Shown: piece after piece, positions 1-10,194 of the stretch
Numbering within the stretch: the first letter of the stretch is position 1
Layout: each line of letters begins with the position of its first letter
Assembly: GCF_026151205.1 (NCBI RefSeq)
Contig: NC_087081.1
Location: 10,231,113 to 10,295,112 of the forward strand
Direction: 5' to 3'
Origin: Bolinopsis microptera
Taxonomy: Eukaryota > Ctenophora > Tentaculata > Lobata > Bolinopsidae
DNA: 64,000 nt
Position numbers and translations under genes: made by a program
The notes under the pieces: generated by a model
The model's database searches: none
What the model was told of the DNA's origin: nothing
The model's input: only the letters and a program-made list of their open reading frames with translations

Positions 1-810
1 AAAAATTTCATATTTGAAAATGAGACAGGATTTAGAAAATACAACTTTTCGTTTTGTTGTAACACTCCTACCGTGGGCTTCCTCCGACCGAAATCAAACT
101 TCCAGCAACTCAAATTGAGTTACTCAATCGTGTCACTCGGCATCTATAGTTGACTTACTAATTGGTTGCAGGTGAATAAATCTGTAAAAACTGTAAAATT
201 TCGGTCCTGGAAATTTCATCTTCAAAATCCGAAAATGGGACAGAGATTGGGACAATATGTTTTTGCAATTTTGTTTGGGATTTTGACTCCCTTCACCGCA
301 ATTTGGTTTCATATCATCATCAATTATTTATTTCTGGGCAAAAATGTCATTCAATCTGTCGAATTTGTGTTCAAAAAATTTCATATTTGAAAATGGGACA
401 GGATTTAGAAAATACAAATTTTTGTTTTGTTAAGCTTTCTACCGCGAAATCAAACTTCCAGCAACTCAATCGTGTCATTTTGCATTTATAAGTAAAACAA
501 AATTTTTAAGTAAAACAAAATTTAAATTTTATTGCCATTACAATGAATAATGATATCATAATAAATATAGGTAGACATCCGATAATAAACTTGTTACATC
601 CAGTACAACCCAAGATGTCAGCCGACGCGACTTACAAAAATAAAGAAAGCTAGCATGTTATGTTCATTGTTCATAGTTGATAGTTTTTCTAACGAGCATG
701 CTTAGCACTTAGGCTGTACGGAAATAGCTTTAATTCTACGTCATATTAAAAACTTTACATCATTTTTGAGATACAAAAATAAATTTTAAAATAAATAACT
801 CTTTTGCTGC

Positions 811-918
811 TTAGGCGCGGCACCGCGCTTGACCCACATGCTATACAGTGTGTAGCAACACATCGCTGAAAACAGAAGCTGAATGAGCTATAACATATAA
901 GCGGTGCGCCGCGCCTAA
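811..918. mobile_element. small hairpin MITE
   Basis: The segment begins TTAGGCGCGGCACCGC and ends with the inverted form GCGGTGCGCCGCGCCTAA, so it has about 16-bp terminal inverted repeats around a 75-bp non-coding centre. It is GC-rich against an AT-rich flank. No clear target duplication was read, so the superfamily is not assigned. Confidence 0.55.
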
Positions 919-1160
919 ACCTAAAACCATAAACTTTAAATATTGTCAAGATATTAAACGAGTTTTGCAAAATAATATAGCATGCTGACTTCGTAGGATA
1001 TTACAATCATACCAGTGCCAGTTCCAAATGTGAGTCGCTTAAACCAAAAGCAGTTGGCAAAAGGAGCCAGTTGCCTGCAAGAGCTTTACTAGCACCCGAT
1101 TTACCACTTTTGGAGCACAAACTCAAACCTAAAATGTAAAACCGGCCAAGCACAAAAATA

Positions 1161-1356
1161 TGTTATCGCCACGATTGGGTGGATTGATTCCCAGAATATT
1201 TGTAGCGCGATGCGTTACTGTGCCGCGCCGCGCACTCAATAAGGCTTCTCACAAATATGTTATCGCCACGATTGGGTGGATTGATTCCCAGAATATTTGT
1301 AGCGAGATGCGCTACTGTGCCGCGCCGAGCTGCCATGAATTGACATCGTCAATTAA
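1161..1356 (+). mobile_element. family C short element with 97-bp tandem duplication
   Basis: A GC-rich element occupies 1298-1356 (TGTAGCG... to ...CGTCAATTAA). It is flanked by a perfect 9-bp duplication CAGAATATT (1289-1297 and 1357-1365). A preceding stretch, from about 1161, repeats the flank plus the start of the element with a 97-bp period, as if flank and element end were duplicated together. The same family occurs at 2825-2937 and 3415-3541. Confidence 0.6.
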
Positions 1357-1861
1357 CAGAATATTTATCAGCACGCGGCACTAATAATATATGAAGTTCA
1401 TTATCGAATTTTAGATATGCCCTGGATCGTTTAACACATATATAAAAGGTTATTAAAGAATAATTAATGTTTGGTTCGTATAAATCGATATTAATCAATT
1501 ATTTAAAATTGACTTACCAATTGGTTGCAGGTGAAAAAAATCTGTAAAAACTGTAAAATTTCGGTCCTTGAAATTTCATCTTCAAAAACTGAAAATAGGA
1601 CAGAGATTGGGACAATATTATATATGATTTTGCCATTTTGTTCGGGATTCTAACTCCAGGTACCTCATGAATTTAACTATAAATCTATAAATAAAAACTA
1701 TAAATCTTTTCGTACTACATGCAAGCGCAAGGGCTTTGGTTTTAGTAACCATGACCAATAATGGATAGCGGTATTTTGAAGTCTAATATTTAAAATATTC
1801 AAAAATATTTACAATTTTATTTTTGTAGGAGCCTCACACAGGAGGGGCAAAGTGCAAAGAA

Positions 1862-1995
1862 ATTGCTGCTAACTGCTGCTAGCTGCTAGCTGCTCACTGC
1901 TGCTCACTGCTACTAACTGCTGCTCACTACTGCTCACTGCTGCTCACTGCTGCTCACTGTTGCTCACTGCTGCTCACTGCTGCTCACTGCTGCTA
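1862..1995 (+). repeat. TGCTCACTGC tandem repeat
   Basis: A roughly 10-bp unit, TGCTCACTGC, repeats with few changes. It follows a segment (acaggaggggcaaagtgc) that also precedes the 10-bp arrays near 2337 and, inverted, near 2935-2965, suggesting a dispersed element with a repetitive tail. Confidence 0.7.
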
Positions 1996-2358
1996 TGGGC
2001 GCGCGCGCTTTCGAGAAGAAAGCGGCGCGCGCTACATCGAAGAAATTTAGACGAGTGTCAAGTTGCAAGTATGGAGTAACATTTGTCAAGCGGCGCGTCA
2101 AGGTACGTAGGAAATTAGCCCGAAGCAAGTAACGTGTTATAAAGTACCGCGCATATTTTGTATTTGCGGGTCAGTCCATTATCAATAAACAAAACAAATC
2201 CAAAAAAATAAATTCACTAATTCAGATTATGAATTATTTTGTAGCGCAATGCGTAACTGTGCCGCGCGCGCCGCGCACTCATCTATGCTTCTTGCAACGA
2301 CAGTATCGAGAATTCCAATTTTCTAATTCTCCCAGCTCACAGGAGGAGCAAAATGCAA

Positions 2359-2450
2359 AAAAACTCCCACAAACTGCTACAAACTGCTACAAACTGGCAC
2401 TAACTGCTACAAACTGGCACTGACTGCTACAGACTGCTACTAACTGCTGC
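2359..2450 (+). repeat. CTACAAACTG-type tandem array
   Basis: About nine copies of a 10-bp unit (CTACAAACTG / CACTAACTG variants). The inverted version (CAGTTTGTAG) continues at 2574-2610 and 2731-2815, so the region is an array folded back on itself and later split by a family A copy (2488-2568), a family D copy (2611-2730) and a family C copy (2825-2937). Confidence 0.65.
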
Positions 2451-2487
2451 AAACGGCGCGCGAATGCGTGGGAGCGATTGCAGCAGT

Positions 2488-2568
2488 TTACCTGGGGACC
2501 CCAGGCTATTATGTTCATAAACATTAATAAAGATTTGGCGGAATGACAGGCTGAGCGCGGCCCAGTAA
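2488..2568 (-). mobile_element. family A short palindromic element, copy 1
   Basis: An 81-bp element from TTACCTGGGG to GGCCCAGTAA, flanked by GCAGCAGT on both sides (2480-2487 and 2569-2576). It contains the self-complementary CCTGGGGACCCCAGG and part of a second palindrome around TATTATGTTCATAA. The ends TTACCTGGG and TTACTGGG are imperfect terminal inverted repeats. Copies occur at 3057, 4919, 6046, 6883 (partial), 44714 and 54583 (split). Confidence 0.75.
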
Positions 2569-2610
2569 GCAGCAGTCAGTGCCAGTTTGTAGCAGTTAGT
2601 GCCAGTTTGT

Positions 2611-2730
2611 TTCACATAGCCATGTGCCTACGCGTACTGCGTGACGCGCTTGTTTCACAAGTAGGATAGCCTCTTTGCCGCCTCCGGCGGTCGCGCGCTA
2701 CTGCAAGCGAGAGGGCTCTGGTTAGAGCAA
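2611..2730 (+). mobile_element. family D short element, copy 1
   Basis: The element runs TTCACATAG ... AGAGCAA and is flanked by a perfect 9-bp duplication CCAGTTTGT (2602-2610 and 2731-2739). It has no coding capacity. Two more copies with different perfect 9-bp duplications lie at 3675-3765 and 4696-4782, which confirms mobility. Confidence 0.8.
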
Positions 2731-2824
2731 CCAGTTTGTAGCAGTTGGTAGCAGTTTGTGGCAGTTAGTGCCAGTTTGTAGCAGTTAGTAGCAGTTTGTA
2801 GCAGTTTGTGGCAGTTTTTTTGCA

Positions 2825-2937
2825 TAATTGACGATTTCAATTCATCTCAGCTCGGCGCGGCACAGTAGCGCATCTCGCCGATCTAAAGAAGCCTCATTGA
2901 GTGCGCGGCGCGGCACAGTAACGCATCGCGCTACAAT
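2825..2937 (-). mobile_element. family C short element
   Basis: A GC-rich element starting TAATTGACG and ending CGCTACAA, flanked by the 9-bp duplication TTTTTTGCA (2816-2824 and 2938-2946). It carries the internal module GGCGCGGCACAGTA twice and is a close relative of the element at 3415-3541. Confidence 0.65.
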
Positions 2938-3056
2938 TTTTTTGCACTTTGCTCCTCCTGTGAGCTGCTGGGAGTTGAAACTCCTGGAGCGCATTTTTAT
3001 TTGAATTTCAATTTGGAGCTAGTTAAGAATTACGTTATACTTTATATATAACTCGT

Positions 3057-3138
3057 TTACTGGGCCGCGCTCAGCCTGTCATTCCGCCTAATCTCTATAT
3101 TATGTTTATGAACATAATAGCCTGAGGTCCCCAGGTAA
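3057..3138 (+). mobile_element. family A short palindromic element, copy 2
   Basis: An 82-bp copy (TTACTGGGCC ... CCCCAGGTAA) with the perfect 9-bp target duplication ATAACTCGT (3048-3056 and 3139-3147). It shows the complete internal palindrome around TATTATGTTTATGAACATAATA, so most of the element can fold into two hairpins. Confidence 0.8.
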
Positions 3139-3297
3139 ATAACTCGTTTGACGTTTCAGGACGAAATTATATTCATTCTTTCAGTTTATCCGTCAATTAC
3201 GTTGCTATTATATTAGGATGATGATTAATCACTCTACACTCGACTGTCACGTGACTTTTTCAACCCGTGCTCTAGCTGGTCCTGAACGACTTTTTGA

Positions 3298-3385
3298 AAT
3301 CCTAACCCTCTAATCTGATCCCAACCCTAACCGTAACCCAATCTTTAACAAAAGCATACACTGAAACCCTAACCCTAACAAGAAA
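3298..3385 (+). repeat. degenerate telomere-like CCCTAA repeats
   Basis: Irregular runs of CCTAAC / CCCTAA units (for example aaccctaaccctaac at 3364-3378). They resemble the canonical metazoan telomere repeat TTAGGG read on the other strand. A similar stretch lies at 52,790-52,870. Confidence 0.45.
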
Positions 3386-3414
3386 TTAGACTAACTTCCT
3401 TATACGGTCATATC

Positions 3415-3541
3415 TTAATTGACGATGTCAATTCATGGCAGCTCGGCGCGGCACGGTAGCGCATCTCGCCGATCTAGCCATCTCGCTGTGAGAAGCCTCA
3501 TTGAGTGCGCGGCGCGGCACAGTAACGCATCGCGCTACAAT
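3415..3541 (-). mobile_element. family C short element
   Basis: A 127-bp GC-rich element from TTAATTGACGATGTCAATT to CGCTACAAT, flanked by GTCATATC (3407-3414 and 3542-3549). Its TTAATTGACGATGTCAA end closely matches one terminus of family B (TTGATTGACG...), so the two families share a transposition end. Confidence 0.7.
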
Positions 3542-3549
3542 GTCATATC

Positions 3550-3665
3550 ACGTGATCTCGTCAGGGGAGCATTTTAACCCTATGTCATGGGGGTTGATTC
3601 GGAATCAGCGTCCGAAAATACAAAGATTGAAGTTGGTTTCAACTGTCGGGGGCCCTTTTAGAATG
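3550..3665. repeat. dispersed repeat shared with 52.9 kb
   Basis: The stretch around 3572-3622 (attttaaccctatgtcatgg, then a GATTCGGAATCAGCG motif) recurs in the same orientation at about 52,948-52,998. Nothing coding is seen. Confidence 0.5.
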
Positions 3666-3674
3666 GCCCGATGG

Positions 3675-3765
3675 TTGCTCTAACCAGAGCCCTCTCGCTT
3701 GCAGAAGCGCGCGACTTGTGAAACAAGCGCGTCACGCAGTACGCGTAGGCACATGGCTATGTGAA
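3675..3765 (-). mobile_element. family D short element, copy 2
   Basis: Reverse-oriented 91-bp copy (TTGCTCTAACC ... CTATGTGAA) with the perfect 9-bp duplication GCCCGATGG at 3666-3674 and 3766-3774. It is inserted in a GC-rich repeat (3766-3830) that recurs inverted near 54,213-54,282. Confidence 0.8.
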
Positions 3766-4459
3766 GCCCGATGGCAAGTGCTACGAAGTATCGCGCGCCG
3801 GGCCAGATCATTAACAATGGTCAAGTCCCTAGGTAAATAAAATTGAAACAGTTGATTTTAGTAACAGCACACTAGTATGCTTTTTTTTGTGTTATTATTC
3901 CTCACAATGAAGAGTTTAAAGTTCAATTATTTATTTCACGGTTGACGGTATCGCAATATTTTAATCAAATATCCCTGCAGTTTCTTTTCGTTTAAATCGT
4001 AAATTTGCGCGCAAAAATTACACCGGCGCGCCTTCCATTTATGATGCATTAGACGCATACATTATTAGCAGCGAGTGTGTCAAACGGACGGTCACTCGCG
4101 CTGCGCGCAATGCAACAACGACTAATTTGTAATTGCAAATTATATTTCATTATCAATTTAAACTTTAGTTATGCAAATTTGGCAATAATTGTCATTCAAA
4201 TATACAAGTGGTCATTACATAAACGATTATATTTTGTTTATTTAATGGAGCCACTGTTTGTAATTAATGATTGACGGTAGTTTATTTTATTTGCTAATGA
4301 CAAATATGCCGTTCAGTGTTGATTATTATATTGACCAATATATGGAACAGATATTTTACGAGTATCACCCGTTAATGCAGATCGGCGAGATGCGAAGGAT
4401 TGACATCGTGAATCAAATCTGCACATTGCATTTGCAACAATCAGAATTATCAGTGTAGC

Positions 4460-4663
4460 TAGGAGGACTTCGCCGCTTCGACGCACCGCGCAAACTAGCT
4501 TTCTTGCTTCGCATCGATCGTTGTCGATCGTTGTCGATCGTTGTCGATCGTTGTCGACCGTCGTCGATCGTTGTCGACCGTCGTCGATCGTCGTCGACCG
4601 TCGTCGATCGTTGCTCAGCTGATCGCAGAGCAACGATCTCGACGGATTGACATCGTCAATCAA
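4460..4663 (+). mobile_element. family B element with internal GTCGATCGTT array
   Basis: A 204-bp element starting TAGGAGGACTTCGCCG and ending CATCGTCAATCAA. It is flanked by a perfect 9-bp duplication CAGTGTAGC (4451-4459 and 4664-4672). Its middle (about 4515-4612) is an expanded array of GTCGATCGTT / GTCGACCGTC units, absent from the two shorter copies at 5857-5970 and 53,938-54,052. The overlapping minus-strand open frame just translates this array and is not considered a gene. Confidence 0.8.
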
Positions 4664-4695
4664 CAGTGTAGCATTATCAACGCACTGTGCATTAT

Positions 4696-4782
4696 TTCAC
4701 ATAGCCATGTGTCTATGCGTACTGCGTGACGCGCTTCGGCGGTCGTGCGCTACTGCAAGCGAGAGGGCTCTGGTTAGAGCAA
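4696..4782 (+). mobile_element. family D short element, copy 3
   Basis: An 87-bp copy (TTCACATAG ... AGAGCAA) with the perfect 9-bp duplication GTGCATTAT at 4687-4695 and 4783-4791. An internal part present in copy 1 is shorter here. Confidence 0.8.
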
Positions 4783-4918
4783 GTGCATTATCACTGTTAA
4801 TTATTTGAGCTTAATTAAAATTAATGCATGTTCGTGATTAATGCTTAAAATATGGTAAGTGTTATAGCTCCTTCCGCACTATATATACTGTATAGTGTAT
4901 ACTATAGTATATAATTAT

Positions 4919-4989
4919 TTACCTGGGGACCCCAGGCTATTATGTTCATAAAGATTTGGCGGAATGACAGGCTGAGCGCGGCCCAGTAA
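4919..4989 (-). mobile_element. family A short palindromic element, copy 3
   Basis: A 71-bp copy (TTACCTGGGG ... CCCAGTAA) flanked by ATAATTAT (4911-4918 and 4990-4997). It is shorter than copy 1 because part of the second internal palindrome is missing. Confidence 0.7.
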
Positions 4990-5003
4990 ATAATTATATG
5001 ATA

Positions 5004-5435
5004 CCTTAATTCCCAAAAATTTGGGCGACAAAAAATTTGAGCGGGCCTCTCGCCCAAATTTTTTGCAGACCAAATTAATTGCATAAATCTTTTCCGTCCG
5101 CTAAATTTTTTGCTAACCAAACTTTTGGCATTTGGCCTGTGGCCCTGAAATCTATAGAAAGATGGCTTTTTCTTCATATCCAAGTAAAATAATATTTGAA
5201 ATTTTAGTTTTCTAATTCTGCTTAAAATTGAAAGCAAAATGACTGGAACAATAAGGAATAATAATGAACTAAGGCAAATATCTAACTGAAATTTTAGTGG
5301 AAAATCGTTAATTTTTCGAAGAATTTGTGCCCAAATTTTCGGTCGCCCAAATGAGTTCAAATTTTCTGCCCAAATTTTTCGGGCTCAAATAAACTGTGCT
5401 CAATATAATGGCACACAAATTTTTGGGAACTAAGG
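5004..5435. mobile_element. Tc1/mariner-like MITE with TA target duplication
   Basis: The ends CCTTAATTCCCAAAAATTTG and, inverted, CAAATTTTTGGGAACTAAGG form about 20-bp terminal inverted repeats. A TA dinucleotide flanks both sides (5002-5003 and 5436-5437). The 432-bp element has no transposase. A 152-codon minus-strand open frame over it has no recognisable domain. The superfamily call rests on the TA duplication only. Confidence 0.65.
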
Positions 5436-5856
5436 TATAATGTTTTCAATTAAGGGTCACTCGGCGGAAAAAGTCAACGAAATTATGGCACTCAACAACA
5501 TAGTTCATGATAGCTAGTCCCCGCCAACATGACAAACTTGTTCCAGCCTCTAGATATTACGGTAAATCGTGTTGCCAAGGACATTGTCCGACGTTGTTAT
5601 AGTTTATATTACTCAGTGGAGGCAACGAAACAGTGCTAGGAAAGCTCAACGTGATTTTAAGGTTAACCTAAAGAATTGTCTAAGATAAAACTGAAAACTA
5701 CGTTACGCCGAGTGGCTTGTAAAAGTTAACACTGAAATGCAGGACCAGGGTAGTTTGATTAAAAAAGTTTCCATACAGCTAGAAATCACTGATGCTTTAA
5801 TGTTTAAGCATGGACTATTTCATGCACGAAAACCCATTTGACGAAGATGATATGTG

Positions 5857-5970
5857 TTGATTGACGATATCAACCCATCGAGATCGTTGCTCTACGAAGC
5901 AAAGCAACGATCAACGATGCGAAGCAAGAATGCTAGTTCGCGCGGCGCGTCGAAGCGGCGAAGTCCTCCA
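5857..5970 (-). mobile_element. family B short element, copy 2
   Basis: A 114-bp reverse copy (TTGATTGACGATATCAAC ... AAGTCCTCCA) with the 10-bp duplication ATGATATGTG at 5847-5856 and 5971-5980. It lacks the expanded internal array of the 4460 copy. Confidence 0.75.
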
Positions 5971-6045
5971 ATGATATGTGACACTAGACACTACTACTAG
6001 TGATCATGTACATATATTTTAACATTTTTACTGCTAGCTTAACGA

Positions 6046-6119
6046 TTACCTGGGGACCCCAGCTAGGCTATTATGTTCATAAAGATTCGGCGGAATGACA
6101 GGCTGAGAGCCGCCCAGAA
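6046..6119 (-). mobile_element. family A short palindromic element, copy 4
   Basis: A 74-bp copy (TTACCTGGGG ... GCCCAGAA) flanked by the perfect 10-bp duplication AGCTTAACGA at 6036-6045 and 6120-6129. Confidence 0.75.
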
Positions 6120-8480
6120 AGCTTAACGACTGCTTTTATTATTTAATATGATATATTTATTACGTAATATTATATGGATCTGGGAAAACTAACAAAAATT
6201 CGGGAGACTGAAGCAAGCCAAATCTCCAGTCGAGTTTTAACTAACTTAATTAAAAAGCTTTTTCACAAATTTAACCCAGAATTAGTAACATCAGCGTACT
6301 AATCTTTTTTGTCTTCAAGTTGTTTGTTCCCATTTCCTCACTATGTCAATATGTGTATAGATATAAGAGTGGACCGCTGCCATGCCAGTGTCTCTCTTTC
6401 CCAAACAAAAGGAAATGATATTAATTTGAATGAGCGTCCGGGCGTCCGCAAATGCAAAATGATGCCGAGAATGAAATCGGTCGCTCGCTAGTTTCCCAGT
6501 CAAATTTAAGAAAGAAAATTTTACTTTGTGGACAGAGTGGTTGCTGCTGCCTGGAAAAATTAATCATACTGCATGCCAGCAACCCTCTGATCTCCTCTGT
6601 CTTTAGATTAATGGAACAATAAAAAAGTTCTGTTTAGCCCAGATCTGCGTTTTTATTCTGTACTACTTTTAGATCGTTCCAAAAAGGTATAACAAATTTG
6701 ATACTGTGAAAATTCTCACAGTCTCTAGAAAACAATGGTACACAAATTTTGAAAATCCGAGCAAGTTTATTTTTATCGTGCACCCCCTAGTACTACTTGC
6801 CACTAAACCCACATCCTTTGCCTTTAGATTAATGGAACAATGAAAAATATCCGTTTAGCCCAAATCTGTATGTTTTTATTTTGCTGGGCGGCGCTCAGCC
6901 TGTCATTCCGCCGAATCTTTATTCATTCCGCCGAATCTTTACTGCTTGCCGCTTAACCTATCCTTTGTCTATAGATTAACAGGACAACGGTGAATGGAAA
7001 AGTTTTGTTTATGGTTTAGCCCCTCCACGTGTTTATTACTCGGTTATTGTAGACATTTGGTCCACAATTTATTTATCGGCTTTATTTATTTTGTTTCATC
7101 GCTGATATTGACGAGAATCCAAATTAGCTTTTCTCAACGACCATATGAAAAGTATTCTGATCTCATGCTTGATATGGTGAGAGACATATGATTATTATAT
7201 TATATTTACATTAGAGGAGTAATAAGTTAAATATGTCTAGATATTTGAATATTTGTGCGGGCTCAAGTCAACAACTTAGTCAGTGTAATAAGGGACAATA
7301 GCGAGCACAGAATTATTTGTCTCCGATTTTGATAAATTTGGTACCAAAAGTTGCCTCAAAGTGTGAATAATGCAAATTAACCGTGTAGCACGATTAGATC
7401 GAGCTGTATGACTAGGTGGGCATACTTTGCATTGCAAAAGTGTAAAAAGGACGAAAAACACAGTGAATTTCAGTGTGATTAGGACATCATAATGCATAAC
7501 CTAGCTCTCAAGCCTGTTTGAACTTGCGTAGGACTAAAACACCTCCCACAAGCTTGGAGACTTATCAAACTAATAATATTGCCGAAGGTCGTTATACTAT
7601 CGTGTATACTTCTAATTATAAATCAACTACACGAACAAGTTCTTTTTGTCTATAATCAAAATTTGCTCTAAGTAAAGAACCGACCAATATTATTCATTGT
7701 CATTCAATAAAAGTTCGTTTTCGGACAATAAAAAACAAAAAACGTTAACCACCCATGCCCCAGCCCCTGCTTGATTCTTGAACACTCCATTCGCAGTTCG
7801 CACCCTCCATTAACTCACTTTAATGCGGATAAACATACCATTGTGAGATATAGTATAATATAGTATATATTCATAGTATAATATTCATTTTACTTCTTCA
7901 AGATTGCTAGCAGTTGATGAGAATTTAGGGCTGAGGCCCACTGTTTACAACGACGATATGAGGTGCTTCATGATCTCATGTTTAATAGGGTAAGAAATGC
8001 TTATATATGTTTTTCAACCAATTGTTCTACTAAAATTTACTCAATAACACTGTAGACTGTAGAGTAAGGGGTATAGAATGATACGTATCATTTGGAGGAG
8101 TGATTTATTATGCGTCCGGATTCTCCATTTGAATCAAATGAGAACTATATTATTCATCTTTCAGCAAGGTTTTAATATAATATTGAAGTCAGGTTTTAAT
8201 ATTGAAGTCACTTCATAATTGTAACACTACAGCAGTTTATAGGACATGAGAATTTTGGAAATTTGACTTTCATTTGAATATTCAAATGTTATTTTGAGCC
8301 TACGTCTGCAATTATTATAAACGCAAATGTAATGAATTAATTAATTTACTTTTCCTATTCGCAGTTTAACGCTGGTGCTTAATCATGGGGTGAGAACCGA
8401 GGGCACAGCAGAAGAGGACAATGCGGGTGAGTACCATAGTGAGTCACAGTTTTAGCTGCTTAAACTTTTTTATTCTTTCT
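6120..8480. other. non-coding stretch, few repeats
   Basis: No gene is supported. It holds a truncated family A copy (6883-6941, with a duplicated ATTCCGCCGAATCTTT segment) and a 120-bp repeat at about 6668-6795 that recurs in the same orientation at 53,607-53,730. Two short exon-like segments (about 7125-7180 and 7930-7990) share a caacga-atatgaa...gatctcatg pattern before a GT, but no wider gene model could be built. Confidence 0.5.
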
Positions 8481-8481
8481 G

Positions 8482-9009
8482 ATGTGGAGTTTCCATTCTT
8501 TCGCATGGAAAGCTTTACAGAGTCTGGATGCTTTTTGGAAATCTAATATGTCTAGGAAGATCAAGACCAAAATTTTTCGAACTGCAGTAGAACCTGTTCT
8601 GCTGTATGGCGCAGAAACCTGGACTCTTAAAAAGGCTGATATTAGAGCACTAGACGGTGTTTATACTAGAATGCTACGAAGGGTCTTTGGTATCTCATGG
8701 AAATCACATACACCTAACTCCGTTCTTTACGGAAAGATTCCATCGGTGACAGATACTATAAAGACACGAAGACTTCGTTTTGCAGGACATGTCTACCGTC
8801 TACAGGACCAACCTGCTCAACAACTCCTTTTTTGGCAACCATCCTATGGCCAGCATTATCGAGGACGACCACATAAGACCTTCCCGGACGTTCTACTTGA
8901 AGACACTGGAATGGAACCTGACCAGTTGCGTTTGTTCATGTGTTATAGAGATAAATGGAGAGAAGCGTTGACACGAAACTCGTTCCAGATTTTATCTGGA
9001 TCGACCTAG
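8482..9009 (+). pseudogene. 3' fragment of an RTE-type non-LTR retrotransposon ORF
   Basis: A 175-codon open frame matches the region downstream of the reverse transcriptase in RTE-like LINEs. Visible hallmarks are the VLLYGAETWTL motif, the RRLRFAGHVYR motif, the RGRPHKTF motif and the C-terminal block with a conserved W in YRDKWREALTRNSF. The endonuclease and catalytic RT domains are absent upstream, so this is a 5'-truncated insertion, which is typical of target-primed retrotransposition. It ends in TAG at 9007-9009. The open frame itself is undamaged, suggesting a fairly recent insertion. Confidence 0.8.
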
Positions 9010-9107
9010 GCAGGATCGGCAGGATGAGGAGTAATCTGCATTGTGTGGTTACCGTTGGCGTTATCTAGCTTACAAAAAGTAGAAAGTTTCAGTATAATGT
9101 GTAAAGA

Positions 9108-9345
9108 TACTGTAAGTGTAGTAGATGAATTCAAGACAGGATACTGTTACTGTAATACTTCTACATATTGTTAGTGGAGTAGATGTATTTAAGACTGGAC
9201 ACTGTTACTGTAATATTTCTAGATACTGTAAGTGTAGTAGATGTATTCAAGACAGGACATTGTTACTGTAATACTTCTAGATACTGTAAGTGTAGTAGAT
9301 GTATTTAATACAGGACGCTGTTACTGTAATGTGTCTAGAATCTAG
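9108..9345 (+). repeat. four tandem copies of a 58-60 bp unit
   Basis: The unit reads approximately agatactgtaagtgtagtag, then atgtattcaagacagga, then cactgttactgtaatacttct, and repeats about four times. It lies just 3' of the RTE fragment and may be part of that element's 3' untranslated region. Confidence 0.7.
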
Positions 9346-9597
9346 ATACAGTTATTTAGACTAAGACAGTATCCCCAATATCTTAATCTATAGCCTCTCA
9401 TATATGCGACAAGAGAAACGCCATCTTAGGACGGGAGGAGAGAGATGCCACTTATTGGACAACATTAAATTAATTCCTGTTGTAACGTCCTCAATGCTTT
9501 CTAGAGTATCTTATTCAAACTTTTAATCATTATCAACAGTTCTCTTATAATAAAATCTAGTGATTTAGCAATATAAAGTCTTGTAATTTAGTATATT

Positions 9598-9804
9598 ACC
9601 TTATCAGATGTTATTTGACCGGACATTGCGTGAAAGGACACAATTTTAAACAGACTTTAAAATGAACGCTAGAAGGCATTTATGATCAGTATTTAGTTTA
9701 ATAAACTTATTGGACTTTATTTGAACGGACACTAAAATGAGTGTTAGGGCATCCAGCGTCCAATTAATTTTCATTCAAATAAAATCCGATAATCTAAGGT
9801 AGAT
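9598..9804. mobile_element. copies of a palindromic MITE (CCTTATCGGAC family)
   Basis: Two degenerate partial copies (about 9598-9660 and 9708-9804) of a hairpin element with ends ACCTTATCGGAC and inner motifs TTTGAACGGACA and AACGCTAG / CCAGCGT. Better copies lie at 50,791-50,880 and 55,620-55,700, and another at 37,366-37,515. Confidence 0.55.
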
Positions 9805-10194
9805 AAAAGTCTTCATAAATCTTCACTTTTAATTTCATTTGTTTTATAACAAACGGGTGATTACAAAAAAATTGAACCTTTTAAAAATCCTTTTATTTGG
9901 TCGATCAATTCATTTTGTGGTAAAATTCAATGAAACAATGTTAAAATTTGGACAATTATGAACACAAATGGTCGATGGCAAACTAAACACTCAGAAGCCC
10001 CTTGCGGTAGGCACAGAGCAATATTTTTCTTACAGCCACTGAAGCGGCGTAGGATATGTATTATACTAATTAATTAAGTGTTATGCTCATTTGTTATGAT
10101 TTTAGATCAACACGTTTCGGTTCTTTTGCGATAGTCAAAACGCGACAACTAGCGCTGGATGGCGACAACTAGCGCTATCCAGCGCTAGTTGGCG
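9805..10194. other. AT-rich non-coding DNA
   Basis: No gene or clear element. A short inverted repeat around agcgctggatggcgacaact and agcgctagttggcgac lies at about 10,150-10,195, at the edge of the reverse-transcriptase relic. Confidence 0.4.

Larger units (their letters stand above)
1..1700. repeat. AT-rich non-coding DNA with dispersed direct repeats
   Basis: No convincing gene is seen. Segments 1-160 and about 376-490 are near copies (both hold aaatttcatatttgaaaatg). Segments about 148-300 and 1508-1650 are also near copies (both hold taattggttgcaggtgaa or its close variant), so at least two units of one dispersed repeat are interleaved here. Short open frames in this stretch have no recognisable protein features. 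Confidence 0.6.

Noticed and set aside
4313-4663. 116-codon minus-strand frame rich in Arg, Ser, Thr and Asp
   Set aside because: It reads through the GTCGATCGTT array of a family B element; the repeat alone explains it.
7125-8430. Possible small exons at about 7125-7180, 7930-7990 and 8365-8430
   Set aside because: Two share a short motif and the last is open with good splice sites, but frames and phases do not give one consistent product, so they are not listed as a gene.
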